Shown here: positions 1 through 13,224 of the stretch, piece after piece
Layout of the letters: each line of letters starts with the position of its first letter
Numbering within the stretch: position 1 is the first letter of the stretch
Assembly: GCA_025677835.1 (NCBI GenBank)
Contig: JAIXMR010000109.1
Span: 30,954 to 94,953 of the forward strand
Source of the DNA: Sporodiniella umbellata
Lineage: Eukaryota; Mucoromycota; Mucoromycetes; Mucorales; Rhizopodaceae
Length of the DNA: 64,000 bases
Reading direction: 5' to 3'
Notes under the pieces: generated by a model
The model's database searches: none
Told to the model about the DNA's origin: nothing
What the model saw: the letters and a program-made list of their open reading frames with translations, nothing else
Program-made: the position numbers and the translations under genes

Positions 1-301
1 TGTTTTGTACAATGAAAAAATACTCAAAAGCCTTTCTTTGTAATATTGAATAAATGACAAAAAAAAAAGTCATGATTGAATTTTAACGAGTGGATCACAC
101 CTGTTATATAGTTCATGTTTGACAACATTTACCTCTTAGATATTTTAATCCGCATGTCTAAAAAAGTCTTGAGCTCTATTTTTCTTCATTACAGCCGTTT
201 TTTCAGAGGATACAAAGACTGTTTCTTCACCTCTTTGTATATAACCGAGCGAGTATCGTGAAACTTTAGTTTCGTTCTTTTTTTCTTCCGCCTAGTTTCA
301 A

Positions 302-336
<35 letters not shown>

Positions 337-3300
337 AAAAACTTCACTACAGGGTCGCAATAAACAAACCAATGAAACACTCTACAAATACTAAGGAAGG
401 TCTAGAGAACGTACAAAGATACTTGTTCCCAACCTTGCAAGGCCGTCAGTAGTGTAATTTTTTTTTTTACCAAGAACCCAGGAACTCTGTTTACCTTTGT
501 TTCTGCCTGAGTCTATAGAGCGTCCACTGTTGTCGTTAGCAATCTATATCCAATTCAAAGTAGTTTTTGAAAATGTATATAGCTTTTCGTCTACAGACAT
601 GATAGAAAGTTTCGTTTTCTTGGAATATATATATATATATGTGTGTATATAAAGCGAGTACTCCAAAGCATTGTCCAATACGCCCCAACTCTACTTTATG
701 CGTTTTTTTTTACAGTGTGTCTGGTCTAGATGTTTAGGGGATAAGAATAAAAAAAGACAAATCGCTTGCTACAAATGTGTATGTGACTGTAAAGGAACTT
801 CGTAAAAAATTTCTTATTCGGGGATAGATGCAACAAGGATGGGGGTGTCTCATAAACTATGCAACACAACGCATTTTTGCTTTTATGGCAGGCCGCAAAG
901 TGTAAAAACAGGCCCCTTCTAATTTCTTTTTTCTTACACTTGATTTTATTACATTCTTGTTTTGATGTACAAATATAGCCATTTTGAGTTCTAAACATAT
1001 GCTATTGGCCAAATAGAAAGTTTTGTTTTCAAACACAAAACACTATAATTATAGAGCAGGATCAAGTTTATTTAAAAGAAAAGCGAGAAGATATATATTT
1101 TAAATGTATTTCAGATATAAAATTCCTCAATTATGTATGTGTGTGTGCATAACATTTGACTTCATTTCAGCAATCAGAAGTACCTGTAAACAAATCATCA
1201 CGAATACTATATATCTCTCGCTTTTTTTTTAAACTGTCAGTGATTATGTCCAGTAAATATTTATTATCCTTGTTTTACTGTAAAGAAAAAAAACACAGCA
1301 GTATAAAGCGGTTATTTTTCTTTAGAGTAAAACTCAACCTAAGATCACAGTAAAAAAGTGAAAAAAGAAAAAGAGAAAAAGAAAACTTTTTCTCTTTTTA
1401 TATATTGTCGGGTAATCAAACCTGGACCTGTTTATATCGGGATCCGTAATACTTGACAACTGTTCAATACTTTTCATCTTTTATATAGTGTTTTGAGCTA
1501 AAAAGAAGTGGGCGGCCCTGTTTTATACATCAGTACTTGAACGCTGTTGCCAATTTAGGACTACTCTTCTAATCTATACATGGTAGCACCATCTCTATAT
1601 TTTACGTTGCTGTCTTTAGACCTCCGTGCTATATATGACACTAGCTTTTATACCGCTTTCATTTAATCTTTGATGAGTATAAAAACATACATCTCTCTTT
1701 TCGTGCTTGCTGTATAAAAAAATCTTGCAAAGTTACTACTCTGAGACGCCGAAAACTGTAAGAACTCATTTGACTAAGTGCTACAATAAACTCGTTTGCC
1801 TTGTTTTCTCACTCTCTTCCCCTTCCCCTTTTTTTTGTTCTGCTTTGATAGTGAAACGTTGCAAAGGACACAGAAATGTATACACCCTGAGCGCCACACA
1901 GATCCGCCCAAACGAGTTGAGGCAAGTCTGCTAAAGCGAAATGGATGTTTCCTATCAAAGAGGAACCATGCTAAATAGCGATGGGTAAGACTATTACAAA
2001 CTAGCATAGCAATATTTTCTCAGAATAAACATATTTAGAGCCGTCTTCTGTTGTTTTTTCTTCTACACTTGATGGATTGTAAAAACAAATCGACCCACTA
2101 TGTAATTATCTTCATAAAGAACTTGGCTTAACCTGTCAATCAGGAGAGCAGATGTACCTTTTGAAGGTGACCGAGGCATTTGTATCACTTTGCAAATAAC
2201 AAAAAAATATATAATAAAAAGATGCTGTTTCACCAACTGATTTAGCCATGGTCCAAACAAACTGTAAACAAAGAGAAATAAGGTGTAAACTTGACACTAT
2301 CAAGTTTTAGGGTTGTATGTTAAAAGTAGTAATTAATTTTTGGATTCAGTTGGCATTGAATGCTCCTTTATATTGTTGTGCTTCTATGTATATATGTTGC
2401 TGTGTTTATCTTTATGCTATGCAAATGTAGACCACTGATCGGTTTACTTGCAAAATAATAGATATGGGAGTGGGGCGCCAGTACATCCTATAATGAAAAA
2501 CGATTAGACACTCACACATTTCTTGATATATATTTACATTACGTTGAAAGCCTATATGTTGAATTTAAAATAAACGTAAATATGTGTGTATACATGTATG
2601 TATTTGTGTTTTCTCGGAAAAAAAGCAGGTTGTTTTGATCTGTTACCTGCATAAGATCACGTGATGGACCTATTAAGCTTTGAGAAGCCCAAATCAAAGT
2701 CACTGTTTATGGTTTGATTTCAATGCGTTGTAATTAGAATAATCCAAAAACATTTCTTTAGAAAATAAAAACCAAACGATATCAATTTTTGAAGCTACCA
2801 GAGAATAGCCAACCCAACATTTAGTTAGGCTCAATATTATTTTGAGAGACAAACTATGTAATCTGTCTGAGAAAGAAAACCAAGGCAACACTAGGATTCA
2901 AAATAGGAAAGCTGTGCAATGTCGGAAAGACATCCATATTAACGGACCATCGGGTTACAATTTTAATTTACCAAAAAAAACTTGTGAGGAATGCTTTGGA
3001 TATTATCCTAACCATTACGTCCTTGTATAATAATAACAATAATAAAAGCATTGCTACACAAAAACAGGTTTCTGAAAGGGTTTCTATAGCCACAAACACT
3101 CAATTCTGATTACGTTTTCATTACGATATGTTTACCCTGAGGTGCTCCTGTAAAAATAAGCTTATTGAAGTAAGGATAGTTATACACGAGGCAAGCAAAA
3201 TTAACGTTTGGAAATAAAACAGACCTACAAAATTTGTATCTCCCTACCCCTTAGAGTTTGACATAAATTGCATCTATTTTTTTATTTTTCTCTCCTCTTT

Positions 3301-3424
3301 TTTTATTGTATTTTTTTTTTCATTAACAAATTATCCAACACATGCAAATAAATTCAGCTTATCATCATAAAGTAAATACCCCATCTCTGTTGACTTGATT
3401 GCAGCATTAACCCATCCTTAGAAT
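1..3424. other. AT-rich intergenic region, no gene recognised
   Basis: About 3.4 kb with only short, low-complexity reading frames on either strand and no recognisable protein family, tRNA or rRNA. It holds a long T tract near 305-334, a TA/TG microsatellite near 626-650 and several shorter homopolymer runs. It could contain regulatory DNA or UTRs of a gene beyond the left edge. I see no direct evidence for either. Confidence 0.6.
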
Positions 3425-3691
3425 GTGTGGAGATCACCAGGCTTTTGTCATATCCCCGATATATTAGGAAGTGCCTATTTAAAGCCTGAAGCACCTGCTC
3501 CATTAGATTTACGCCCATTAGATCTTTCTAAACAGATTTCAAAGGTAAAACATAAACGCTTGCTTTTTTCTCTTTATCTTATGTGTTCAATTCATAAGCG
3601 GCCTTGGTATCCACCTAATCCACATGATGAAATACCACCTTTACCACCCATCAATAGATCGAAAACAACTCATATGCGTAAATCATCTTGA
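3425..3691 (+). CDS. Possible small two-exon gene, unknown function
   Basis: I do not recognise this protein. A frame starting MWRSPGFCHIPD runs to QISK. A possible 54 nt intron follows (3545-3598, GT at 3545, AG at 3597-3598), then RPWYPPNPHDEIPPLPPINR and a basic end HMRKSS, about 70 residues in all. The intron is a multiple of three, so the unspliced frame stays open too. The proline-rich, low-complexity character and a position just upstream of another gene leave room for this being the last exon of a longer gene. Treat as a hypothesis. Confidence 0.35.
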   Translation: MWRSPGFCHIPDILGSAYLKPEAPAPLDLRPLDLSKQISKVKHKRLLFSLYLMCSIHKRPWYPPNPHDEIPPLPPINRSKTTHMRKSS

Positions 3692-4035
3692 ATATATAAC
3701 CCCTCCTTCACACACACGTACACACTTGCAAACCTATAAATTTCAATAAACATGAACACACACACACATAATCACGCAAAATCTGTGTGTTTGTTTAAAG
3801 CTTTCTCTCCATAGAGTCATCCTAAAATGGGCAAAACGATTTTCCCTTTTTTGTTTTCCCTTTTTTTTATGAGTGTTAAATTTTCTGCTGTGTAACAATA
3901 TGTCAAAAAAAAAAACTTCTATGGTTCCACACCTTTTTTTCTCTTTGTTATCTTTTCTTTCTATTAAAAAAAAAAAAAGAAACAACCACCGCCTACATAC
4001 ACTTATAGATACAATCATTTTATAATTCATTCATT
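3692..4035. other. Intergenic region with homopolymer tracts
   Basis: About 340 bases of CA-rich and A/T-run DNA between a doubtful small gene and the methyltransferase start. It probably holds the methyltransferase promoter. No specific site can be named. Confidence 0.5.
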
Positions 4036-5142
4036 ATGGGAAGCCAAGCCAGTAAAGTAGTTTCAAATAACAAAAAAAAGCAAGAAAAAGTAGAGCCACC
4101 TACACCAAGTAGCAGAAGATCCTCAATCACAGAATTCTTTACAAAGCGCAAGCAGAGTATTGCTTCTATTATGAGGAAGGAGCAGGACATGAAAGAGCAA
4201 GATCGCCAGCAGAGAGAAGTAAAAAAAAGAAAAAAAGGAATTGACTTTATCTGTACTCATATCCGTTCTAAGCATTATTTATTAAAATTGGCAAGAAAAG
4301 GAAATACCTGGACCTCACTTGACTCACCCAGGGTCATCGTGGAAGTAGGCATTGGAAATGGTATTTGGGCTTTAGAGATGGCAACCCAATATCCGCAGTC
4401 CCAATTGATTGGTTTAGACAAAAAATTGCCTGACATGAGTTTATCGAATCAAACGTTTCATTGTGTGAATGTATTGAAAACTTGGCCAATAGAGGACAAT
4501 ACTGCAGATTTGTAAAAATACGATAAACGCTTACCCCTCTCCCCCTTTTTTATACTAACATGATGGATTCTCTATAGTATATTTCAGCGCAACATGATAT
4601 CCTGTATACAACAAGATCAATGGATTCATCTGCTAAAAGAAATGCTACGTGTGATCAGACCAGGTGGTTGTATTGAATTATTAGAGCCCGAATTATTACA
4701 CCACCGACCTGGACCTGTTTTACAAGCATTCCATGTATTCTATAAAGAGCAATGTACAGAGGCCAACTTGGATATAGAACTCAACCAAATGGAAGAATGG
4801 CTTCGACTCGCTGGTTTTGAGTCGATAGAAAAACGTACTTTGGATTTGCCTATAGGTGAATGGCAAACAGAAACAGGTGCGTGAACAATAAAGAATTGTA
4901 TAAAGTTTGAAGCTCATCTTTAAAAAAAAATTTTTCTTATAGAATTAAAACAATATGGATTTATGAACAAGGAGATACAAAAATCCTATTTAAAAAACAA
5001 AAAGAGCGAATATACAGTGAAGTGGGGTATGTCGTCTGTGGATTACGATGTGGCAGTAAATGAAGTATGTAACGAAGTAGAACAATACAAGTCGTTTACA
5101 AGGTTTAATTGCTGGATGGCTAAAAAACCGTTATCATCATAA
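4036..5142 (+). CDS. Class I SAM-dependent methyltransferase with N-terminal myristoylation-like motif
   Basis: Three exons (4036-4511, 4578-4876, 4943-5142) give 324 residues. The protein starts MGSQASK, which fits the MGxxxSK N-myristoylation consensus, and a lysine-rich stretch follows. The Rossmann motif I appears as VEVGIGNGIWALEMA with the following acidic GLDKK, and the later motif is VIRPGGCIELLEPEL, so it should bind S-adenosylmethionine. The methyl acceptor cannot be told from sequence; similar fungal proteins are annotated only as methyltransferases. Introns are 66 nt each with GT-AG ends. It converges on CSN7, with stop codons 111 bp apart. Membrane targeting is inferred from the N-terminus. 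Confidence 0.85.
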
Positions 5143-5253
5143 TAAAGCTTATATTTATTTATGACTTTTTTCTACCATCAAGCGTTTGGGTTCTCTACTA
5201 AACTTTTCTTTCGTCAGTCTTATTCCCTCAGAAAAAAAAATCAGGGCTTTCAT

Positions 5254-6103
5254 TTACCTTACGTGATGACTGTTGGGTATTCGACGTTCTTCTGTCTGTG
5301 AATTGTTTTCATCTGCCTTGTTTTCACGAATCGTTTTTCTTATTTCTTCCAATTGATGTGAGTAATCCAATTTCTGTTGTTCGTTATCAAGTACAGAGCT
5401 TTTAAGATGATCGATCGTGGCATCTAACATACCCAGGATTCCTGCTGTTTGAGTAGACCAGCTCGATAAAGCTTCCATCGTCTCTGCTAATCGGCCGGGT
5501 GCTAAATCGCGCCCAATGGTCTTTACTACCTCTAGCTGGCATCGGTATTGGTCTAGTTTTCCTTTCAAAACTCCATTATAAATCGCGTCCATAATCGTAT
5601 CCTCAAGTTCTCTTATCGTTGGTATATTTAACGCATCTAATAATCGATCATAGCTCAAAGTCTAAGTAGTAATAAGAAAGATAAAACAAAACGTGCGGAG
5701 AGATTTAAAATATTTTACTTGGGATTCTTCTGAAAGTGTAACAAGAGTAAGATGATGAAGTTTCTTGGTCTGTAACAAACTCAATGTTGGCAATTGTGTT
5801 TTTTGCGCTTGATAATCTTTCCAGGTGCCGTACATAAAAATACGTAATAATTTGTGATATCCTTCTACCTCAGGTAAAAAAGCGGCCTGTTAACATTAGT
5901 TTTCATGGAATAAACTTGTATGTGGATATCTTTACTTGCATAACATTAGGGGCATTAAACAATTCAGTGAAAACATAAACACCGGGTGCATCCAATACAT
6001 CGGAAATGAGTTTATTGTTGGCAACACCTTTTACTGACTTTGATAGTAACAAAAAAGGCTCAAGTTTGTAATGAGAAGACGAATTCAAACTGGCCTCATT
6101 CAT
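5254..6103 (-). CDS. CSN7: COP9 signalosome subunit 7 (PCI domain)
   Basis: Three phase-0 exons (6103-5936, 5886-5719, 5661-5254) give 247 residues, close to the usual CSN7 length. The N-terminus (LEPFLLLSKSVKGVANNKL, then DAPGVYVFTELFNAPNV) is typical of CSN7. The middle exon continues the PCI helical repeat, and the last exon reads LSYDRLLDALNIPTIRELED, the winged-helix part of the PCI domain, before a charged coiled tail. CSN removes Nedd8 from cullins and so sets cullin-RING ligase activity. The gene is divergent from a RING E3 gene, with 195 bp between start codons. The identification is from remembered family similarity, not a search. Confidence 0.85.
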
Positions 6104-6298
6104 TTTTTATAGGAAATAATAAGAAAAACAAAATATTATGCCTCTTTTGTCCGTTTTTTGATTACAACACTCAAAAAAGTCACGCCAAAAAAAAAAGGTT
6201 CTTGAATTGTATTAAATTTACACTGTATTTCAATTTCCTTTTTTTTATAACATAAAAATACATACTTATATATACACATTCTCTACGAATCAACTAGA

Positions 6299-7598
6299 AT
6301 GAGTGGAGAAACAACAGCTAGGTATTGGTGCCATGTATGCAACACCGAAGTTTCTATATATATGGCTCCCGACCCCACCTGTCAGAACTGCAATGAGCAG
6401 TTTATAGAAGAGGTAGAAGAAAAAAAGCTGATAACGTTTTGATATTCTTCTTTGATAGTTACAATCCGACGATGACCCTCGTACATTTCTATCAGGTCAA
6501 GAAACTAACAGCACTTCACTTCCGCCACGTTCTTTCTTTACAACTGAAGGCGAAGGAGGCAACAGCCATTTCTTTTCATTGAATCCAACTCAACGAGCAG
6601 ACATGGGAGACGATGTTTTCCAATTTTTTGGACCTACTACTCGGTCTACTGAAGACACAACCGAACCGCAACCAACGCAGAATGTGAACAATGTGATGCA
6701 AGGATTATTAGCCAGTCTAATAAATGCTCCTCAAAGCCAAGAGAATCCAACTCAATCACCTGAAGCAGTCAATAATCGACCTTTCTTTCTATATGGCAAT
6801 ATGGTCAATGGTAGTTTCCGTTTTCAACCGGGTACTCAAGACCCTACACAAACACCACAGACACCACAAGAAAGTGAAACACCTAATACCACAGATGCGC
6901 GAGGAAACGTAACAAAGTAAGACACACACACACATATATATATATATATAGAAGGAGAGAGAGAGCGATGGATACTGAAAAAAAGTATACTTTAATAGTA
7001 GTATTCTTCAGTTTTTATCAGCCATGACAGGAGGCGCATTGGGAGAAGGACTGGCAGGCAATCCAAACGATTATGCCTTTAGTCAGACTGCTTTAGATAA
7101 CATCATTACTCAGTTAATGGAACAAACCGGAGGGTAAATAATGAGACAAAGAGCAATTGGATACCCCCTCTAAAAAAACAGCGTTTGCTTTTCTCTCTTG
7201 TATATAGTGGATCTGCACCACCGCCTGCATCTGAGCAGGTCATTGAGTCTTTACCCAAGAGAGAATTAAGTGAAAAAGAAAAAAGTAATGAAAACGTCAT
7301 CTTTATCTTTCTTTTTAAAAGTACTTTTATTAGGTCAAGAGGCAGATTGTGCCGTATGTAAAGATACTTTTGAAAGAACAGAGCAAGTCATTCAACTTCC
7401 TTGCGAACATATATTTCATGATGACTGTATACGGCCTTGGTTAAAGCTAAACAGCACTTGTCCTGTCTGGTAAAAAAGTATTCTTTTTTATTTTTTGTTT
7501 TTTCTCACCATTCTCTTAAAACCAGTCGTAAATCCGTATTACCTGATGATAACAGTCAAGAACAATCAGCTCAAGAACAAGACCTCGACCTTGATTAA
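6299..7598 (+). CDS. RING-H2 E3 ubiquitin ligase, RNF115/RNF126-like
   Basis: Six exons (6299-6412, 6459-6908, 7012-7133, 7208-7284, 7334-7469, 7526-7598) give 323 residues. An N-terminal zinc ribbon is visible (C11, C14, C28, C31), followed by a Ser/Thr/Gln/Pro-rich linker, a short helical stretch ending in ITQLMEQTGG, and a C-terminal RING-H2 at about 260-300 with CAVC, CEHIFHDDC and CPVCR. This order (N-terminal ribbon, disordered middle, C-terminal RING) is that of RNF126/RNF115 ligases, which act in protein quality control and trafficking. The CPVC motif is split by the last intron. Exon 2 ends at 6908 with donor GTAACA, because a nearby GTAAGA would break the frame. Confidence 0.85.
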
Positions 7599-7771
7599 TA
7601 AACATATAAAATGCATACAAATAGGTCTGTTTTGTTTTTGTTTTTGTGCTTATAACAATAATAATAATCCCTTTTTTTTTCTTTGGGGGGCTCAAAAAAA
7701 AAATAGAAAAAGCATTTCTTTTTTCAGTCTTTCTTTTATAAAAATTTTTTTTCTTGAGTTCTTTTTATAAG

Positions 7772-9939
7772 ATGAACCCTTATAACATGAATCCTTCTCA
7801 GCAAAGCTTTCGCCGTGATGACTATGGCCGTAATAGAAATTATGGGGGTGCTGTAAGAGAGAACCGAAGAGGACGTGAGAGATATTCAGATAATAGACCT
7901 TACAATAAGAGACCCCCTCATCGTAATTCAAAAGCAAAGAATGAGCATGATGATGACAGAATTGGTAAGCCTTTATTATTACTATTATTACCTCTCTCTC
8001 TCTCTCTCTCTCTCTCTTCTTTATTACTTTTTTTCTTGACTTTTTCTGTGGAAATCTTGTAAAAAAGAAAGAATGAGAAGAGATAAAGAAAAAGTATAAA
8101 CGTGTGTGTGTGCGTGTGTGCGTGTGTGCGTGTGTGTGTGTGTGAAAGTAAGAGTGAGAAAATGAGAGCGAAAAAGAGAAACAAAAAACATAAAAGAGTT
8201 CTTATACAGAAACAACTATGCAATATATAGGCTACGAAGACGATAACTCTCGCTTACCCCCTCATATTGAGTCAAGAGTGGCCCGCGAGAGACCTTGCAG
8301 AACGTTGTTTGTGAGAAATGTTCAGGTAAAAACAAGAAAATTTTTTCTCTTGAAAAGTTGTTTACATCACCCATTAGTACGATATTTCTGAGAGTGAAGT
8401 TCGTTCTATGTTTGAACAATATGGCCAAGTAAAAGACATGTTTAATTTAATTGAAAATAGAGGCATGATCTTTATTACTTTCGTAAGATTCAAAAAATCA
8501 TTTACTATACAAGTATGTACACTCTATGTGCACGCACCTAGAGGCGTGTGTGTATGTATGTATATACTTGTGTAAGCATTTTAGAAGCCATGATTGATAG
8601 TATTATAATTCCTAGTTTGATGTTCGTTCTTCAGAAAACGCAAAGAATGCAATGCAAGGTACTACCTTACGTAACAGACAAATTGATGTCCATTATTCTT
8701 TACCCAAGGAGGAAGAAGAAAAGGCAAAATGTGATAGAACTAAAAACCAGGTAGAGCTGAGCATCTTTTTAAAGAGACACCAAAAAAAGGGGATTTTCGT
8801 TTTTCCAACCTTAACTTAGGGCACTCTGCTGTATACTTTAAAGCAATCCAATTCGCCGTTAGACGACCATGAGTTACATCAGTATTTTTCGCAATTTGGC
8901 GAAGTAAAGGCTATTCGTATTCCTCACTTTAAAAAGGCCCATTTGGCTCAAAACTACGACAGGTAAACAGAAAAAAAAAAAAAAAAAAGGAGAAAAAGAA
9001 AAATGTTATCCAAAGCCTTTTTTTTCTTCTTCTTCTTCTTTCTCTTGGTATTATTTCTTTCTAAACGCTTGGCACAGAAACCAACGTTTGGTTGAGTTCT
9101 ACGACTCGAGAAGTTGTATCGCTGCTTTTGATGAGACTTTAGATAAGGAATATAAGGGCGGTCATTGGGACGTGGCCTTCTTTTGGGACCATCCTTATAA
9201 AGAGCGTATAAATGCCGGTAAAAGAGAAAGATCGGATAGAAGAGAACGTGAAAAGTTCAAAGGTAAAGACGAACTTGATCAGCCATCCAATTCTTCTGCT
9301 CTTTATAATCAACAGCAGCCTGTTGAGGTGAACCAAAGACTCGAACAGGCTCAAAAGGCCCAACAGATTCTTTCCATGTTGAGCAATCAGCCTTCCTATT
9401 CTAATCCTTCAAACAGTATGAATCAGTCCCCTTCTCTTCCCCAAACTTCGTCTTATTCTACGTCTACAAACCAGCCTCCTGTTTCGCAATCTTCGTACCC
9501 TACCATGAACCAATTGCCCGTTTCTCAGCCCAATTATTCTAACTTTAGTCAGCAACTTCCTGTACCTCCTCCGCCCTCTCAGCCTTCTCAATCATTGTCT
9601 CAACCACCACCTTCTCAACCGCCACCTTCTCAGCCTCAGCCTTCTCAACCTCAACTCTTACAGCAACCTTATTCTCAACCCAGCACAGACAATCAAGGCA
9701 ATCAAGTACAGGCCCTGTTAGGACTGTTATCACAAGCTGCTGCTCAGCAACAACAACAGAATCAACAGCATCATCAGCAACAACAACAACAACAACAACA
9801 ACAACAGCCATCAGAGGCATATGCTCCCATGTATTCACAACCTTTGTCTGCTACTGCTCCTATTCCCGGCATGGACCCTGCTACCGCTTTATCTCAACTA
9901 GCCGCTTTACTTCAGCAACAACAACAACATCATCATTAG
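7772..9939 (+). CDS. RNA-binding protein with two RRMs and Q/P-rich tail (Mei2-like)
   Basis: Six exons (7772-7964, 8231-8325, 8378-8482, 8616-8750, 8820-8962, 9078-9939) give 510 residues. An Arg/Asn/Tyr-rich N-terminus precedes RRM1 (about 89-160, RNP2-like TLFVRNV, then GMIFITF) and RRM2 (about 177-250, TLLYTLK, then RLVEFYDSRS). The final exon holds a basic linker and a long Gln/Pro/Ser tail with polyQ and a terminal HHH. The RRM pair resembles Mei2-like proteins, which bind RNA in meiosis control, but I see no third C-terminal RRM, so Mei2 itself is not claimed. The start is the ATG at 7772, giving MNPYNMNPSQ. The first intron is unusually long (266 nt) and full of microsatellites. Confidence 0.75.
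7991..8143 (+). repeat. CT and GT/GC microsatellites inside intron 1 of the RRM gene
   Basis: A run of alternating CT (about 7991-8016) is followed by a GT tract interrupted by regular GC steps (about 8101-8143). Both lie in intron 1 (7965-8230) of the RRM gene. The pyrimidine run sits far from the acceptor. These look like slippage-prone repeats; a role in splicing would be speculation. Confidence 0.8.
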
Positions 9940-10121
9940 TATCTATGAGGACGTGATTATTACTTTTTATTATTATTTTTTTCTTGAGTATACAATAATA
10001 TATATGTATGTATGTATATATTTATATATGAGACAACGAGTGACAGAGAGACAAAGAGAAAGCTTTTATATATACATAAAAAGAAAAAGAAAAGAAAATG
10101 GTTTTTCTTTTTTTTTTTTTT

Positions 10122-13100
10122 TTAATAATGACGTTCTATTGAATGAAGTGGATCGTGATGGCTGCTTTCACGATGGGAATGAGAAGAATAATGGGGTTGT
10201 AGGGGCACAAGATTGATTTGTTCTTGTGACGGTTGTTTAGGTCGAATACGGTCTTTGACTACCTTGAACATTTTCTGTCCAAAATTTTTTCGGATGGGAA
10301 GGTCACCCAAAGGCATCCAATCTGACTTTTTCTTTTGTGATTTTCGTGTAGACGGTGTTGTGCTCACAATAGATACGTGCGAATGGACAGTGTTGGTACG
10401 ATAGACAGACTTTCGATAGTCGTCAAAGACTTGGTGATCATCAGAAGAATAAGCAAAGCCGTTGAAGGACTGTCGTTTACCGGTTTTCATGTTCATGATT
10501 TCACTTCGTCCAGAGAGTGTACGGGTAAGTCGAGAAGTAAGACGGTCCATCTTGCGTTTCGGTGTATTTACTGCCGAGTGATCGCTGTAGCTGCGAGCCA
10601 TAGGAATCTGTTCTTCATCAACATTGGCCGACCTCTTTTCGCTTGGAGAACAGAGAACCATCTCTCGGATAACATCGTTATCGTATGGATAATACATATG
10701 TAGATAGTACTTAGTCACCAGACGCGGCAAAAGCGAAACAGCAAACGTAAGTAACAAACAGAGCCAGAAGCTGGCTTGGCGAAATACAATGTCTTCACCA
10801 TAAAAGGTAAAGGTCATCACGTTCGAATATATTCCTACCCAAACAAAGTACGAAACAGAGGATAGTGTGATACACAAGAACATAACCCAGGTCCAACTAA
10901 AGATAGTAAATCCCACCAACACGTTGGCTACAACAACAGCAATACCGGCAATAAAAGTTCCCAGTTCAATCACTCCCTCCGTATCATATCCTTCTCGGCT
11001 AGACTTAGGTCCAATAAACACCATATAGGGTAGTCCAAAACAAACAGCGCTCTGATAGATTGCATCGACTACAGTAAGATAAAATCGCGACGAAGTAAAT
11101 TTGTCGTTTCGGACGCCCATCAAATAAAGCTGGGGAAATTTAAAAGAATACTCGGAAGTAAGATCTTGATCAAAGATGCCTATAGCGACGATGGTTATAT
11201 ATTTATCTAAAGTTTATATGGCTATTTACCTGCAAAGATACAAGGAAGCGACGTAAATACAAGGTTATAGAGTGTAATATAGGAGTAATCAAACATCATG
11301 GTTCCAGTGAACCTATTTTGATTTTAAACAAAAAGGTGTTAATCGTTTGTCATCATCCTTTCTGGCCTACAGAGGTTCATACATACCCACACATCAATTG
11401 ATACCAAAACAAGACCAATGTCCACATAATGTTTTTGTAGAAAAATGTCAAGATCATTTCAGAGGTACGTAGATAAGACCAGCGACCATGAACTAAGAGT
11501 AATTTGCTCAAATATCTGAATTGAGCAATAGCATAGTCCGATGCCATCACGGCCTGTCTTCCTTCTTCGCCTGATATACCAATCCCTATATTCGCTTCTT
11601 GAATCATCGATACATCATTTGCTCCATCGCCAATAGCAAGCGTCATCACTTTAAGTCCTTTTTTGACTAAATTAACCACCTTGGCTTTTTGCATTGGACT
11701 CACACGGCAACACACTACAGCACGGCATTTTGTACCCAGGGTTAAAAGCTTAGTACGACAGCTGTCTTCCTCTAGCGCGTACTTTAATGACTCGCCATCG
11801 ATAATTAGTGCTGCGTTTTGTTCTTGATTCTCTTTGACTTCTTTGAGTGCATTGATTAGTTGCTCCATAGTCTCTTCTTCACTTTTCGCGTTGATACTGA
11901 TCAACAACATGTCTCGAGTCAACAGATTACAGGCAAAACCAATGTTGATAGCTGTTTCTACTTTGTCGCCCGTCAGTACCCAGAGCTTGATACCAGATTC
12001 TGCTAGAAGACCGATAGTGTCAGGCACACCTTCTTGCAGCTTGTCCTCAATGGCTGTGCCACCGATCAACGTAAGTGAGGTTTCAATTTCCTCACAGACC
12101 TTTTCGATTTCTTCATCTCGGTTGCGAATGCTACTCGAGGCTGCTTTGTAGCACTGTGCCCAGTCTTGATAGACATCCTCTTCTAAAACCCGGCTTGCAA
12201 TACACAGCGTTCTCAAGCCCTCGTTGGCAAAAGTAGCCAAATGTTCCAGGGTGTCCTGTCTTATTTTCAACTGATGTTGACTTGCATCATCTTTCATGTC
12301 CTCCAAGCCCTGTGACAGCCGTTCGTAAATAACTGAATCAGCGCCTTTACAGAGCAAAATGAGCTGTCCATCCTGGGGCGATCTCATGATTACGCTCATC
12401 CTCTTTCGGGTCGAGTTGAACTCAAGTACATGAAGCAGTATCATAGTGCGTTGCTCGCCCATAATATCGACAGCCACGTGATCTTGTTCTCTTGCTAGAA
12501 AAGTAAATCCTAAATCCTTTGCAGTAGCCACCAAAGCAGCCTCGTCAGGGGACTGAGCCTTGTACTCCATATGATCTTTCTCATCTATCTCAGGTATCAC
12601 CGTGTGGCATAATGCAAGAGCGGAAAAGAAATGTACAACGCTCTGGGATTGTGCATCTTTGAGTGCTAAATCGTCATAGACCTTGGGATCCACAAACGTT
12701 GACTTAGGATTGACATACTTGTGATCGAAAAGGGCTGCCTGTTTAGCCAACATTTCTGTACGGGCTTTGTCCATATCAAGTTGATGTGTTATTTTGGCCG
12801 AATCTGCCGCTACATCTCGTAATTGAGCTCCAATCGAAGCTTCCGTTTCGCCCAAGCCATAACAAACACCATTGATAGTACACCTCTTAAACTCCATAAT
12901 ATTCTGAGTCAGTGTGCCTGTTTTATCGGAGAAGATATATTCAATCTGTCCAAGATCATCTGAAATGTTCCATGTTTTTGGTGTACAAGGTAAGTCAAGA
13001 CGCTCGTTGTACATGTCCAAGTCTGTATGAATAAAGTAAGCCTAAAAAATGTAAGAAAAAGATCCAAAAAAATTAAAGAACACTTACAGCAGCTGTTTTA

Positions 13101-13188
13101 ACTATTTGGACTGATATATAAAGGGAGATGGGAATGATATTTTGATATATGACTAACGAAGTCCTACAAAAAAAAAAGTCAATTAATA

Positions 13189-13224
<36 letters not shown>

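Noticed and set aside
9409..9838. Minus-strand frames opposite the Q/P-rich tail of the RRM protein
   Set aside because: Low-complexity mirror of CAA/CAG and CCT repeats, rich in Val/Arg by composition only.
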